Positions 24,865-33,937 of a stretch of 64,000 bases of DNA are shown here, piece after piece; the stretch's first letter is position 1, and each line of letters begins with the position of its first letter. The DNA is taken from positions 744,001-808,000 of the forward strand of contig NZ_JALLPK010000001.1 of the NCBI RefSeq assembly GCF_023276375.1. Direction: 5' to 3'. Both the position numbers and the translations under genes were made by a program. Source of the stretch: Halocatena marina (GTDB lineage Archaea > Halobacteriota > Halobacteria > Halobacteriales > Haloarculaceae). The notes beneath the pieces are model-generated. The model was not told the origin of the DNA. It was given only the letters and a program-made list of their open reading frames with translations, and did not search any database.

Positions 24865-27141
24865 CTACGCTGCTGTTTCCTCTGTCTCGGATGTAGACGG
24901 CCGTTCCCGATCTGTGCCGTGTCTCCGATCGTCAAAGCGGTCGTCAATGAATTCGTCGAGGTAGGTGGGATCATAGCTGTACGGGACTGTCCCTGTCTTT
25001 CCGGGGCGGGCGGCCCACGTCGATGTGAAGATGATCCGGTCGTAGATCGGTGCGCGGAGGAATCGATTCAGTTCCTCTGAACCATTCTCGAACGTCTGTT
25101 GATCCAGTTGCTTGACTCGATACAGGTCGTTCTCAGTAACGCCAATGAACGTGAACTGATGGTTGACGTACTCGTTTCGAACTTCACTAAGACTCTGGAA
25201 CGGCTCAGTGCTCGTCCCATCGTAGCTGATGTTGGCCGCTGGTACCGAGATGTCTCGGAGATACCAGCCAGTTCCTGGGATTGAGCTCGAATTTCCGTTG
25301 ACAGCGTAGTCGGTCGTTTGTCGGAACGCGATGAGAACCTCCTGACCGCTGTACGATGAGAGATCGAACGATTCGTTGACCCACTCGCCGCCGGTATCAC
25401 CGGTGAATCCTGGTCGATTCTCGGCGATCGGAGGGTAGGCGCTATCAGGCGAAGCAAGGTAATCGCTCGTGTTCTCGTTCGACAGCGAGGTCCACGTCTC
25501 GCCACCGTCAGTCGAGACCTGCACGAATCCGTAGTCCCAGCCCCGCTCAATGTCGTAGTACGTATCGAACGTCAACGTCGGCGACTCGGTACCGCGGAGA
25601 TCTGCTTCAATGACCGCGAAGTTGTCCGTGAGGTCGCCTTCGTTGCCCCATAGCACAGTATCACCTGAGTTCGAACTCGTACCGTTCCCCGGGGCAGAGA
25701 CGGTATCCCATGCTGTCGGCTTGAAATCGATACCGTCAGCGCTGAATGTGACCATTGGCTCTCGATCGGGAGTGAGTGTGTTGTACGAACTCCCCCATGC
25801 CGCAGTACGGTTGTTCGTCCCACTCGTATTCACGTTCAGGTCGATCTCTTCGAACTGATACCGAGATGGTCTCGGCCGCAACGGATCGTCCAAGCTATCG
25901 AGGACGAGTGCCGTCGAAAAGTCCTGATGCAGGCTGTAAAAATCAGTTCCTGTTTGTTCTTCTTGAAGTGTGTTTTCGACGCTCACAATGCCGTTGTCCT
26001 GATCACGGACGAGATTTTTAATAAACGAATCACCGTATCGTTGATCCAAATACATCTGGAACAATCCGGCAACGCCGTAATCTGCGAGGATGTTGAGTTC
26101 CCCTTGATCGCCCCATTCGACGAGCGAGTTTCCGGGATGTTCCTCAAAGGCGTTGACGTGTCCCTCAGGCATTCCGTAGCCAGCGGCGTACTCTGCATAC
26201 TCTGAGAGTCCTTCGTTGACCCACGATAGCTCATCGGCATCACGGTCACTGTGGATCAAATGCTGGAATTCATGCGTGAGCGTTCCTTCAATGGCGGTAG
26301 CGCTCCCATTCTCATCAGATCGCCACGGAGCATCTTTCGGACCAAGTCGATTGTCCCAATTGTATGCGTCCATGGTGAGAACGTTACGATCTGTGTAGTC
26401 TTCGATGACCGATGAGTAGAACCCGGCGGTATAGAGTGGATAGCTCTCGTTGAAGTAGTTCTTATCACGAATGTTATCTACGAGGACTATATTCCGGCTC
26501 TTGTTATCTGATGATTGGTAGTAGTTCTCCGGGACGACACCATCTTGAGAGAGTTCTGCATCAGTCCCGTAGCGCTTATCTGGTTCTCCGAAGAGTTCCA
26601 CGTCTGATTGATAGATGTTATTTTCGAACTCTTCGGCAAGATAATCGACCTGCGCATCCGTCATATTTGGATTCTCTCGGGAGTCGTTTGTCGGCCACGA
26701 GAGATTGTCTGCAACCCAGATAGCTCCATGCTCGCTGTAGGCTCGGAGTGTATATTCTTTGATATAATACTGTCCTGTGTCGTAGTTCAGTGCGGGGAAA
26801 ACTTTTGTTGTCCCGATTGCTGGACGGGAATTTTTAGCCTCAATATCCCGCGAACTGGGACTGCCAATCGTCTCCGGAACAGACGATCGATCGAGCGTAA
26901 AATTTTGTAACTCACTTGATCTCACTTCTCTCGGTTGATATTCCTGAGGGTTGTCATTCTCATTAGTTGTCTCATTTTCCTCCGTCGAAGTTTGCGTTAT
27001 GTCTGTCTCTTGAGAGATTGATTTTGTTGTATCTTCATCTGTTAATTCTATCTGAGAGGTTGCGATGGCCGGAGCACCAACCCATGCAACTGAGCCGGAT
27101 AGTACGACCAACGCCGTCACGAAGATCGGTAGAATCCTCAT
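24865..27141 (-). CDS. Secreted zinc metallopeptidase, immune inhibitor A (M6)-like
   Basis: A secreted protein of about 758 residues. It opens with a Sec-type signal (MRILPIFVTALVVLSGSVAW) and a long Thr/Glu/Asn linker. The catalytic domain has T-H-E-F-Q-H and, 15 residues on, the Glu of WVNEGLSEYAEYAAGYG (H294, E295, H298 and E314 if counted from ATG 27153). That is a gluzincin-like zinc site. The following domain resembles the C-terminal region of immune-inhibitor-A peptidases, with beta strands such as WDYGFVQVSTDGGETWTSL, LIAFRQTTDYAVNG and GWYLRDISV. It is probably an extracellular protease with a carbohydrate/adhesion-like module. ATG 27141 fits the TATA element ATTTATAATC (27171-27180); ATG 27153 is the alternative. 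Confidence 0.78.
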   Translation of the reverse strand: MRILPIFVTALVVLSGSVAWVGAPAIATSQIELTDEDTTKSISQETDITQTSTEENETTNENDNPQEYQPREVRSSELQNFTLDRSSVPETIGSPSSRDIEAKNSRPAIGTTKVFPALNYDTGQYYIKEYTLRAYSEHGAIWVADNLSWPTNDSRENPNMTDAQVDYLAEEFENNIYQSDVELFGEPDKRYGTDAELSQDGVVPENYYQSSDNKSRNIVLVDNIRDKNYFNESYPLYTAGFYSSVIEDYTDRNVLTMDAYNWDNRLGPKDAPWRSDENGSATAIEGTLTHEFQHLIHSDRDADELSWVNEGLSEYAEYAAGYGMPEGHVNAFEEHPGNSLVEWGDQGELNILADYGVAGLFQMYLDQRYGDSFIKNLVRDQDNGIVSVENTLQEEQTGTDFYSLHQDFSTALVLDSLDDPLRPRPSRYQFEEIDLNVNTSGTNNRTAAWGSSYNTLTPDREPMVTFSADGIDFKPTAWDTVSAPGNGTSSNSGDTVLWGNEGDLTDNFAVIEADLRGTESPTLTFDTYYDIERGWDYGFVQVSTDGGETWTSLSNENTSDYLASPDSAYPPIAENRPGFTGDTGGEWVNESFDLSSYSGQEVLIAFRQTTDYAVNGNSSSIPGTGWYLRDISVPAANISYDGTSTEPFQSLSEVRNEYVNHQFTFIGVTENDLYRVKQLDQQTFENGSEELNRFLRAPIYDRIIFTSTWAARPGKTGTVPYSYDPTYLDEFIDDRFDDRRHGTDRERPSTSETEETAA

Positions 27142-27378
27142 AGCGGTATCCATCTCAAATCAAAGAAGATATTTATAATCATCCCTCTTTTATATTAGGT
27201 TTATCCAACAATTTAGGTATATTGATGTGTATTTGAGATATGAAAATGCACGATGTTCAAGATCGGTTATGATTACTATCGTGGGAGAAATTCCAAAAAT
27301 TCGAACATCGGTTTTGGACGAATGAGCACACGATTATGTGTTTGACAGATGGCTTCGTGGTCATTGAACATCGTTTCA

Positions 27379-28062
27379 TCACTCTACTGGCGTTGTGCGG
27401 GTCGCGGTAGCTTTGAATGAGATGATCACGTTATTACCCGCTTCGAGGTCGAATTCCACGAGAGTATCACGGGTAATAAGTGTCGTGACTGGTGTCTTGG
27501 CCCCGATATCGACGACAACACGGGCAATTGACTCGCCACGATCTATTTCTGTCGCTGTCCCGTGAAACCGATTACGCGCGCTCATCCCAGCCGTCGATGG
27601 CACATCATCAGGCGTATGGAGTGTAATAGCGTCGGCTCGAAGCACTACCTGTACTCGATCAGCAGGCTCTGTAATCAGTGCACGTACCGTCCCGGCAGCC
27701 GTTTTGACAGTCGCTAGCTCGGCCTTGTGGTCGATTACGACACCAGAGAGAACGGTCTCTTCGACAGCAGCAGTGCCAGCGTACGCTGTTCGTAGCCGCT
27801 CAAAGCGTGTGAGTAGATCATGGGCGTTCGCTGTGAGTTCACTCCCGCCACCGTCAACGCCGCCCCGCTGGCGCTCAACAAGTGGTCCCAGTGCCTGTTC
27901 GAGGGTCTTGATTCGCTTGTGAGCACGCGAAAAAGAGCGATTGAGCGAATCGGCAGCAGCGTTGAGTGACTGCTGTTCCTCAACAGCGCGCAACAGCGCC
28001 GCATCCGCTTTCTCGAACGACACTCCTTTGGCCCGCAATCGCGCTTCGAACCCTGCATCCAT
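27379..28062 (-). CDS. ModE-type molybdate-responsive transcriptional regulator
   Basis: A 227-residue regulator in two parts. The N-terminal winged helix-turn-helix of the LysR/ModE type has ALLRAVEEQQSLNAAADSLNRSFSRAHKRIKTLE and the substrate-linked GPLVERQRGGVDGGGSELTANAHDLL. The C-terminal region holds two TOBE/MOP-like repeats (about residues 105-160 and 165-225), which bind molybdate or tungstate; ARNRFHGTATEIDRGE opens the second. It is divergent from the molybdate/tungstate ABC operon with only 67 bp between starts, so it most likely controls both itself and the operon. Confidence 0.88.
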   Translation of the reverse strand: MDAGFEARLRAKGVSFEKADAALLRAVEEQQSLNAAADSLNRSFSRAHKRIKTLEQALGPLVERQRGGVDGGGSELTANAHDLLTRFERLRTAYAGTAAVEETVLSGVVIDHKAELATVKTAAGTVRALITEPADRVQVVLRADAITLHTPDDVPSTAGMSARNRFHGTATEIDRGESIARVVVDIGAKTPVTTLITRDTLVEFDLEAGNNVIISFKATATRTTPVE

Positions 28063-28094
28063 ATGTTGGCATCACTCTTCGAACGGGAAAACCT

Positions 28095-28114
28095 TTATGT
28101 CGAATTCGAAATAA
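28095..28114. promoter_or_regulatory. Candidate ModE operator (20-bp near-perfect palindrome)
   Basis: TTATGTCGAATTCGAAATAA is symmetric except for one base pair and contains the perfect core TCGAATTCGA. It lies in the 67-bp divergent gap between modE-like and modA-like starts and overlaps the TATA-like AACCTTTATG of the binding-protein gene. TTAT/ATAA ends spaced like this recall ModE sites. Identity of the binding protein is inferred from position. Confidence 0.45.
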
Positions 28115-28129
28115 CGGTTCGTTACGTCC

Positions 28130-29116
28130 ATGAGGAAACAACGCTCTGTACCGTATTCGCGCCGGGGATTTCTACAAGCGGTCGGTGGAGCAGGAATCGT
28201 CCTGACGGCGGGTTGTCTGACAGAAGGTGGTGCTGGGAATAGCACTGCTAACCGATCTACTCCAATCTCGATTCTCGCGGCGGGCAGCCTCAACAACGCG
28301 TTGTTGAACGGCTTAGAGCCGGTCGTTGACGCGTCGGTGCAGATCGAAACGCATGGATCGGCCCACGTTGCTCGGATGATCGATGAAGGATTGCGGGATC
28401 CTGACATTGTTGTGGTCGCAGATACTGCGCTGTTCGATGGGCCACTCACTCCATCTTGGTACTCGATCTTCACGAGCAACGCCATCGTGATCGCGTACAA
28501 CGAAGAGACAGAAGAGGGACAACGCCTCGCTGCTGACCCAGATGAGTGGTATACAGTACTAGCCAGTGACGAGATTGCTCTCGGCCGGAGCGATCCAAAG
28601 CTAGATCCGTTGGGGTATCGGGCGTTGTTCATGCTCGAACTCGCCTCGCGGTACTACGATACCGAAGATCTCGTCTCAAAGCTCCTTCAACGAGACCAGA
28701 TTTATCCTGAATCATCGCTGATCAGTCGTTTCGAAACAGGCTCGGTTGATGCAGTGATCGCCTATCGGAACATGGCGGTTGAGCGTGGCTATGCGTTTAT
28801 TGACCTTCCAAACCAGATTGATCTCAGCAGTCCAGAACACGTCGATGAATGGTACTCAACAGTCTCGTATTCGTTACCAAACGGAAAAAAGGTGCAAGGC
28901 GAGTGTGTCAGCTACGGTTCAACGATTCGTACGATGAGTGACGCCGCGCTCGATGTCTTCAATGTCCTCACTACGGGTGCGTATCTCAAACAACACGGGT
29001 TCATTTTACGCGACACGTTCCCGGCTCACAAGGGAGATACTCCACAACACGTCGAAAAAGAGGTGAATGGTGGTCATTCCGACAGTAAAAACCCTACTGC
29101 GATGTTTCAGGTATAA
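28130..29116 (+). CDS. Molybdate/tungstate ABC transporter substrate-binding lipoprotein
   Basis: A 328-residue binding protein of the ModA/WtpA group. The Tat motif SRRGFLQAVGGAG and lipobox TAGC indicate a lipid-anchored exported protein. The binding domain starts ISILAAGSLNNALLNGLEP, the oxyanion-binding loop of the family, and continues with ETHGSAHVARMIDEG, DIVVVADTALFDGP, LGRSDPKLDPLGYRALFMLELA and TGSVDAVIAYRNMAVERGY. The archaeal form binds molybdate or tungstate; sequence alone does not decide which. It is the first gene of a three-gene ABC operon. Confidence 0.9.
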   Translation: MRKQRSVPYSRRGFLQAVGGAGIVLTAGCLTEGGAGNSTANRSTPISILAAGSLNNALLNGLEPVVDASVQIETHGSAHVARMIDEGLRDPDIVVVADTALFDGPLTPSWYSIFTSNAIVIAYNEETEEGQRLAADPDEWYTVLASDEIALGRSDPKLDPLGYRALFMLELASRYYDTEDLVSKLLQRDQIYPESSLISRFETGSVDAVIAYRNMAVERGYAFIDLPNQIDLSSPEHVDEWYSTVSYSLPNGKKVQGECVSYGSTIRTMSDAALDVFNVLTTGAYLKQHGFILRDTFPAHKGDTPQHVEKEVNGGHSDSKNPTAMFQV

Positions 29117-29150
29117 ACACACAGGTAGAACGTAATATATACTCCAATAT

Positions 29151-29957
29151 ATGAATACGCGACATACACGGTTGCACGGTGGATCATCGCTCGACTGGCT
29201 TACTGTGGCGCTCGTTCTCGGTTGCGTGCTACTTCTGTATTATCTCGTACCGTTAGTATCGCTGTTCTTTTCTGTTCCGGTGGGGGATGTAATCGTTCGC
29301 TTAAACGATCCGACGGTGGTGAACGTAGCAACGACATCGTTGCTGGGTGCATCGATCAGCACGAGCTTTGCGATGGCGTTCGGTTTGCCGTTAGCTTATT
29401 GGATCGCACGCGCAGAAACCCGTTGGAAGAGTGTTGTAACCGCGATTGTGGTGCTCCCGCTCGTTCTCCCTCCAACAGTAAGTGGCATCATCCTGCGTAC
29501 TCTGTTCGGTCCAAATACGATGATCGGAGACTGGGCCGCCGCCGCCGGAATTCAGACGTGGCGCTCTCTTGCTGGCATCGTGCTTGCCCAGACGTTCGTT
29601 GCGTCGCCGTTCGTCGTCGTCACTTCGATGGCTGCATTCGAAGGTGTGGATCGGACGCTCGAACACGCCTCGCGGTCGCTCGGAAAAAGTCGCCTGACAA
29701 CGATGCGACGCATCACGCTCCCGCTCGCTCTGCCGGGAATTGTCGCAGGGATGACCCTTGCATTCGCTCGTGCGATGGGCGAATTCGGTGCGACCATGAT
29801 GATGGCCTATTATCCACGGACGATGCCGATTCAAATCTGGCGGGCGTTTCGGGAGCTTGGTTTGGACAATGCCTACCCGATTGCGATACTTCTCGTGCTC
29901 ATTTCGGTTGCAGTGCTCATAATTCTCAACACCGTTGCATCGAATCCATGGAGGTAG
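29151..29957 (+). CDS. Molybdate/tungstate ABC transporter permease
   Basis: A 268-residue permease with about six hydrophobic segments. The coupling (EAA-type) loop reads EHASRSLGKSRLTTMRRITL and ends PLALPGIVAGMTLAFARAMGEFGATMM, the strongly conserved ModB/WtpB end. It follows the binding protein by 34 bp and precedes the ATPase by 9 bp. The N-terminus (TRHTRLHGGSSLDW) is cytosolic and basic. Confidence 0.9.
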   Translation: MNTRHTRLHGGSSLDWLTVALVLGCVLLLYYLVPLVSLFFSVPVGDVIVRLNDPTVVNVATTSLLGASISTSFAMAFGLPLAYWIARAETRWKSVVTAIVVLPLVLPPTVSGIILRTLFGPNTMIGDWAAAAGIQTWRSLAGIVLAQTFVASPFVVVTSMAAFEGVDRTLEHASRSLGKSRLTTMRRITLPLALPGIVAGMTLAFARAMGEFGATMMMAYYPRTMPIQIWRAFRELGLDNAYPIAILLVLISVAVLIILNTVASNPWR

Positions 29958-29966
29958 TCTCGCGCT

Positions 29967-31001
29967 ATGCTTGTCCTTAGTGACCTCGTGAAATCGCACG
30001 ACGTGTTTGAGCTCGGCCCGATCAACCTCACTGTTGAAGATGAGGTCGTCTCCGTCCTTGGACCGTCGGGCGGTGGAAAGACAACACTACTCTCGGCTAT
30101 CGCGGGGATTAGCGACATCAATGCCGGAACGGTCGTTCTCAATGATGCTGATCTCACCGAGTCCCCTCCAGAAAAGCGAGGCATCGTTCTCGTTTTTCAA
30201 GATGGAGCACTGTTCCCACACATGACTGCCTGGGAGAATATTAACTACGCCGCGACGTCTCCCGAGCGTGTCGATGTGCTTGCTGAAACGCTCGAAATCA
30301 CCGCTATCTTGGGCCAGAAAGCGTCGACGCTTTCTGGAGGCGAGCGTCAGCGTGTCGCACTCGCACGGTCGATCGCTGCTGATCCTGCTGCACTGTTGCT
30401 TGATGAGCCACTTGCGAACCTCGATGCTCCGATCAGACGCCGATTGCGCCATGAACTGCGCGATCTGCTTGCTTCACTTGATATTCCCGTCGTCTACGTC
30501 ACTCACGATCAGCACGAGGCAAGCATTATTGGCGACCGACTAGCTGTCATCGAAAGTGGAACGATACACCAACTTGGGACTCCAACTGAGGTGTTCATGC
30601 GCCCAAAGACTCCGTTCGTCGCGTCGTTCACCGGAAGCGTCAATCTGTTTCAAGCACGAGTCGATGAGACTGCACTTGTATGGGGAGACCGGCGGATCGA
30701 ATGTCCCGCACACGAATACGATGTCGATCAAGATGTCTGGTTCTGCATTCGCCCTGAATACGTCACGATCGCTGATGATACAACCAACACGAACGTCTTT
30801 CTGGGACGGATCGAACGGCGAGTTTTCCAAGGTGATGATTATCTCGTTACTGTCTCCCCTGATGGAATGGATGAGACGGTAGAACTCAAACTGGCTCCTC
30901 TCGCCTATAATCAGCTACAAATTGAGACGCGCGAACAAATGCACATCTCGTTCGAAAGGGATGCTATCCACATAATCGAGAACGCGCCCCGCGAACAATA
31001 A
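29967..31001 (+). CDS. Molybdate/tungstate ABC transporter ATP-binding protein
   Basis: A 344-residue ABC ATPase. Walker A is GPSGGGKTTLLS (about residues 32-43), the signature is TLSGGERQRVALARS, Walker B is ALLLDEPLANLD, and the switch His is in YVTHDQHEASII. A C-terminal TOBE domain (about 270-340) can bind the oxyanion and regulate transport. It is the last gene of the operon; after its TAA the sequence turns AT-rich. It energises uptake for the permease at 29151. Confidence 0.92.
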   Translation: MLVLSDLVKSHDVFELGPINLTVEDEVVSVLGPSGGGKTTLLSAIAGISDINAGTVVLNDADLTESPPEKRGIVLVFQDGALFPHMTAWENINYAATSPERVDVLAETLEITAILGQKASTLSGGERQRVALARSIAADPAALLLDEPLANLDAPIRRRLRHELRDLLASLDIPVVYVTHDQHEASIIGDRLAVIESGTIHQLGTPTEVFMRPKTPFVASFTGSVNLFQARVDETALVWGDRRIECPAHEYDVDQDVWFCIRPEYVTIADDTTNTNVFLGRIERRVFQGDDYLVTVSPDGMDETVELKLAPLAYNQLQIETREQMHISFERDAIHIIENAPREQ

Positions 31002-31816
31002 ACATTAATATATCTTGTACACATACATGATGTAATAGAGACAATAATTGATTAATATATATGATGTATTTGAGGTAAACTGAGTCAAGGTGTGATACAT
31101 CTGGTATCGCGCTGGTAGTGAATGGAAGATTTTGATGTTACGAGCTGGATGATAGTCATTAAGTTATTGCTGGTGTTCATCCACTCAATTCGAATCAGTT
31201 CTTGTGATTAGGACCTGCTTTCAGCAAAGTGTGGACGAAACATCCTCAATCGAATACAATCTACGGGTAAATTTTTCTACAACATGGTGATACACCGGGA
31301 CGAAGAATAGAATCATGAATGGGGGAACGATCATTCGTACTACCGGCTCGAAATTCATGATGCTATTCGAGATAGAAATGATTCATTGAAGAGATATTAG
31401 ATGGAACTATCACTTTGATGAAGGTAGCGTCTCGGGCTAGCTCGTGTTGGCCCTGTCTTGGAATTATTGCTCTTCGATGAAGTGTTCACAGTCACATTTC
31501 GATGTCTGAAAATTTTCCTCGTCCACGGGCTGTCGGTAGTAGCTGTTCGCTTCTTCGTCGGTTGGATTCATCCCCACCGGTCATCGAGTGTGCGAGGAGC
31601 CGTCGGTTGTACACACCAGCAAACATTCGGGGACTGACTCTCTTCGATCCGTTGTGTCCAGTCCATCGATGTTCCCGTTCATCCCGCTCTCTGCAAGTCC
31701 ATAGCCCGTGATCAATCTCAAATGTAATGCTGATCGGAGGTCACTCGAAGCTGTGTATTTCACTGTTTAAACGGTCGCTCCCCTACTGTTATTTCGCTAC
31801 GTGATTATGATACTGT
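31002..31816. other. AT-rich intergenic region (815 bp) with a gene remnant
   Basis: No intact gene is seen. The first 400 bases are AT-rich with repeated TTAATATAT and ATGATGTA words after the ABC operon. The right part has more balanced composition and holds a broken minus-strand reading frame (31464-31763, listed separately). The last 70 bases carry the promoter of the RidA gene. Confidence 0.5.
31464..31763 (-). pseudogene. Possible degraded gene, frame interrupted by one stop
   Basis: On the minus strand a 60-codon frame (MKYTASSDLRSALHLRLITG, ending in TTDGSSHTR) stops at TGA. The same frame then resumes after the codons for PVG with a 35-codon stretch starting at ATG 31571. It reads MNPTDEEANSYYRQPVDEEN and ends KCDCEHFIEEQ before TAA. 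The second part has the acidic composition of a haloarchaeal protein end and a CDC pair. It could be a small gene in its own right or the tail of a decayed gene. No family is recognised. Confidence 0.3.
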
Positions 31817-32209
31817 ATGCGAGAAATTCAGACAACCGACGCACCGGAGAGTATTGGCCCATTCTCACAGGGAATCGTTCAGGAGAACACGATCTACGTC
31901 TCTGGTCAAGGCCCAATTGACCCAGACACGGGAGAGATCATTGGAGCGTCCCCGGGAGAACAGACGCGACAGACCCTCGAAAACGTTGAAGCAATTTTGA
32001 AAGCAGCTGGGGCTTCGCTTGCTGATGTGGTAAAAACAACCGTATTTATAAATGATATGCGATATTATGACGAAGTCAACGAAGTTTATGCCGAACGACT
32101 TTCGGAGCCGTATCCGGCTCGAAGCGCGGTCGAAGTAGTGAAACTACCGGTCGATATCGACGTAGAGATCGAGGTGACTGCAGCCGTTCCCGATCATCAG
32201 CTCGAATAA
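31817..32209 (+). CDS. RidA family protein (enamine/imine deaminase)
   Basis: A 130-residue RidA/YjgF homologue. It hydrolyses reactive enamine/imine intermediates released by PLP enzymes, protecting the cell from damage. Family landmarks are GPFSQGIVQENTIYVSGQGPIDPDTGEI near the N-terminus, TRQTLENVEAILKAAGASLADVVKTTVFI in the middle and the active-site Arg102 in YPARSAVEVVKLP, followed by VEIEVTAAVP. The length is normal. It forms trimers in known structures. It is convergent with the MBL-fold gene, 21 bp apart. Confidence 0.93.
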   Translation: MREIQTTDAPESIGPFSQGIVQENTIYVSGQGPIDPDTGEIIGASPGEQTRQTLENVEAILKAAGASLADVVKTTVFINDMRYYDEVNEVYAERLSEPYPARSAVEVVKLPVDIDVEIEVTAAVPDHQLE

Positions 32210-32230
32210 ACCTCGTACTACGTACAGTAC

Positions 32231-33937
32231 CTACTCGTCGTCGATACCAAGCACAACACCGACAGTTTCTCCAGTGTCTGTGTTCGGAAGTTCTTCTTCG
32301 ACACGAAGAAGCGTGACACCGTTCTGGGTATCGAGTACCCTCGCTGGATAGCGTCGCTCCTGAATGGTTGATTCGAGACGATCGAGTCGGTCGAGGATCT
32401 GTTCGAGCGATGCGTCCTCTGTTACTGATTTTCCATCTCTCCTTGACTCAACATCAGACGCTTCGTGTATCGCAGACGTTGTCTGTTCCTGTGGTTGTGA
32501 ATGTGAATGTGTGGTCGTTTGAGATCCTGTTGTCTGAGACGGTGAGTGTGTTGCTGAGAGTGTTGGAGCGCGCTGTATGACTGCTTCAATATCCAACCCC
32601 TCTGCTTCGAGGTCGACATCTGGGCGACGGTCCATTGATGGGAACAATAGTCCACCGTCTGCCTCTTCAAGTCCGTCTCCCATATACCGAGAGGTGTTCG
32701 TAGAGGATTGTTCGACGCGTTGCCGAGTCATCGTAGAGACCCACGGTGGAGGTGTCCATCCTCGTTCATCGAGAAGCGTATGCCGCGTCTGATCGTCCGT
32801 AACCCAGACGTAGCTTGCAAATTTGTCTTTGTATCTATCAGCTGCAGGACCTTTCTGATGCAAGATAACCACGTGCATCGGCGTCAGTTGATCGACGAGT
32901 GCATCTATCTTTTCGCGTGACGGATGGTTGCTCAGGAACTCGTCGTGAACAGTACAGCCAGCAGTCCGGATTGGAGAGTTGGTTCCAGAAAGTACCTGAA
33001 CGAGTGTTGCACCGGGATCGTCGTCGATAGTTGCAAACAACCGGTCTGCGCTCTTGGGGCCTTCACGGGACGGCACTTCTGGTCCAGCAATTGTGATACA
33101 CCCTGAGTCAAGAATCGTCGTCGGATCGGTAAACTCCTGATGGGTACTGACTGAAGGGATATCGTAGTTGAGTCTATCTGCTAGTGTCGCAGCGTGACCG
33201 ACGAGTCTGATTGGCACGCTGATATCGAGTTGTACGTTGGCATGTCCGAGAAGATACGCGAGGTGGAGTCCGGTTAGTCCGCTGGCAGTCGCAAGCACTG
33301 TCGATCCCGCTAGCGCTCTGTCGATAAGCCGTGCGACTGTTTCCGTCAGTTTCGTCTCGACATCCGCATTCGACGCTGCATTCAGCAAGAGCACATCGAT
33401 GTCGATGGGAAGGTCAGGTTCGAATCCAGGATAGCCAGCCGCTCGTCGCATTGTAAAATCGCCCGTCGCAAGAATTGTCCGTTGTTCGTCGTCATCATCC
33501 ACTGATAGCAAGACTCCTGCCGCTCCGGGTGTATGGCCCGCCGGAACGGGACGAACGCGCAGCCCGTTGACTATCGTCGTCCAGCCGTCAATAGGAGATA
33601 ACCGATCGAGAACCGTCTCGGTTGACTCTTGATCATCAAAATCATTTCCCGCAGCAATCGCGTCTTCGAGAATGGCAGCAGTATCGGGAGCGGCATAGAT
33701 TGGTGCGCCATCACGTAGATTTTCATCAAGTGTTTTGTAGTGGTCGAGGTGAGCGTGCGTCAAACAAATTGCAGTGAGATACTCTTCCTCATCTTCGTCG
33801 AGTAAATTGTCGATAGCAACTCCCTCGCCAGTGTCGATTAAGACACATACTGTCTGATCCGGTAAGAGACCGTCAATACGAAGAACAACCGATTCGCGTC
33901 CGGTGAATGGATTTGCATGCTGATAACTGATGTGCAT
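32231..33937 (-). CDS. MBL-fold metallo-hydrolase with a long C-terminal extension
   Basis: A 568-residue protein. The N-terminal metallo-beta-lactamase fold has the metal motif H-A-H-L-D-H in AICLTHAHLDHYK (about residue 60), AGHTPGAAGVLLS for the next His, and TILATGDFTMR for the bridging Asp. A second domain (about 190-370) resembles a beta-CASP-like insertion, with LLLNAASNADVETK and HVVILHQKGPA. The last 200 residues are low-complexity (Ser/Thr/Gln/His) and then a coiled-coil-like LEQILDRLDRLESTIQERRYP and a beta-rich end. The fold fits nuclease or thioester-hydrolase activity; I cannot decide. The C-terminal coil suggests oligomerisation. Confidence 0.75.
   Translation of the reverse strand: MHISYQHANPFTGRESVVLRIDGLLPDQTVCVLIDTGEGVAIDNLLDEDEEEYLTAICLTHAHLDHYKTLDENLRDGAPIYAAPDTAAILEDAIAAGNDFDDQESTETVLDRLSPIDGWTTIVNGLRVRPVPAGHTPGAAGVLLSVDDDDEQRTILATGDFTMRRAAGYPGFEPDLPIDIDVLLLNAASNADVETKLTETVARLIDRALAGSTVLATASGLTGLHLAYLLGHANVQLDISVPIRLVGHAATLADRLNYDIPSVSTHQEFTDPTTILDSGCITIAGPEVPSREGPKSADRLFATIDDDPGATLVQVLSGTNSPIRTAGCTVHDEFLSNHPSREKIDALVDQLTPMHVVILHQKGPAADRYKDKFASYVWVTDDQTRHTLLDERGWTPPPWVSTMTRQRVEQSSTNTSRYMGDGLEEADGGLLFPSMDRRPDVDLEAEGLDIEAVIQRAPTLSATHSPSQTTGSQTTTHSHSQPQEQTTSAIHEASDVESRRDGKSVTEDASLEQILDRLDRLESTIQERRYPARVLDTQNGVTLLRVEEELPNTDTGETVGVVLGIDDE

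Noticed and set aside
27195-27225. TTAGGTTTATCC near the metallopeptidase promoter as an iron box
   Set aside because: Only the left arm resembles the operator; there is no inverted partner arm and the gene has no iron link.
29222-29980. 252-codon plus-strand frame
   Set aside because: It is a shifted frame of the molybdate permease, full of Arg and Cys; the true permease frame has family motifs.
33416-33430. GGTTCGAATCC-like T-loop string suggesting a tRNA
   Set aside because: It lies within the coding sequence of the MBL-fold gene, and no acceptor or anticodon stems can be paired around it.
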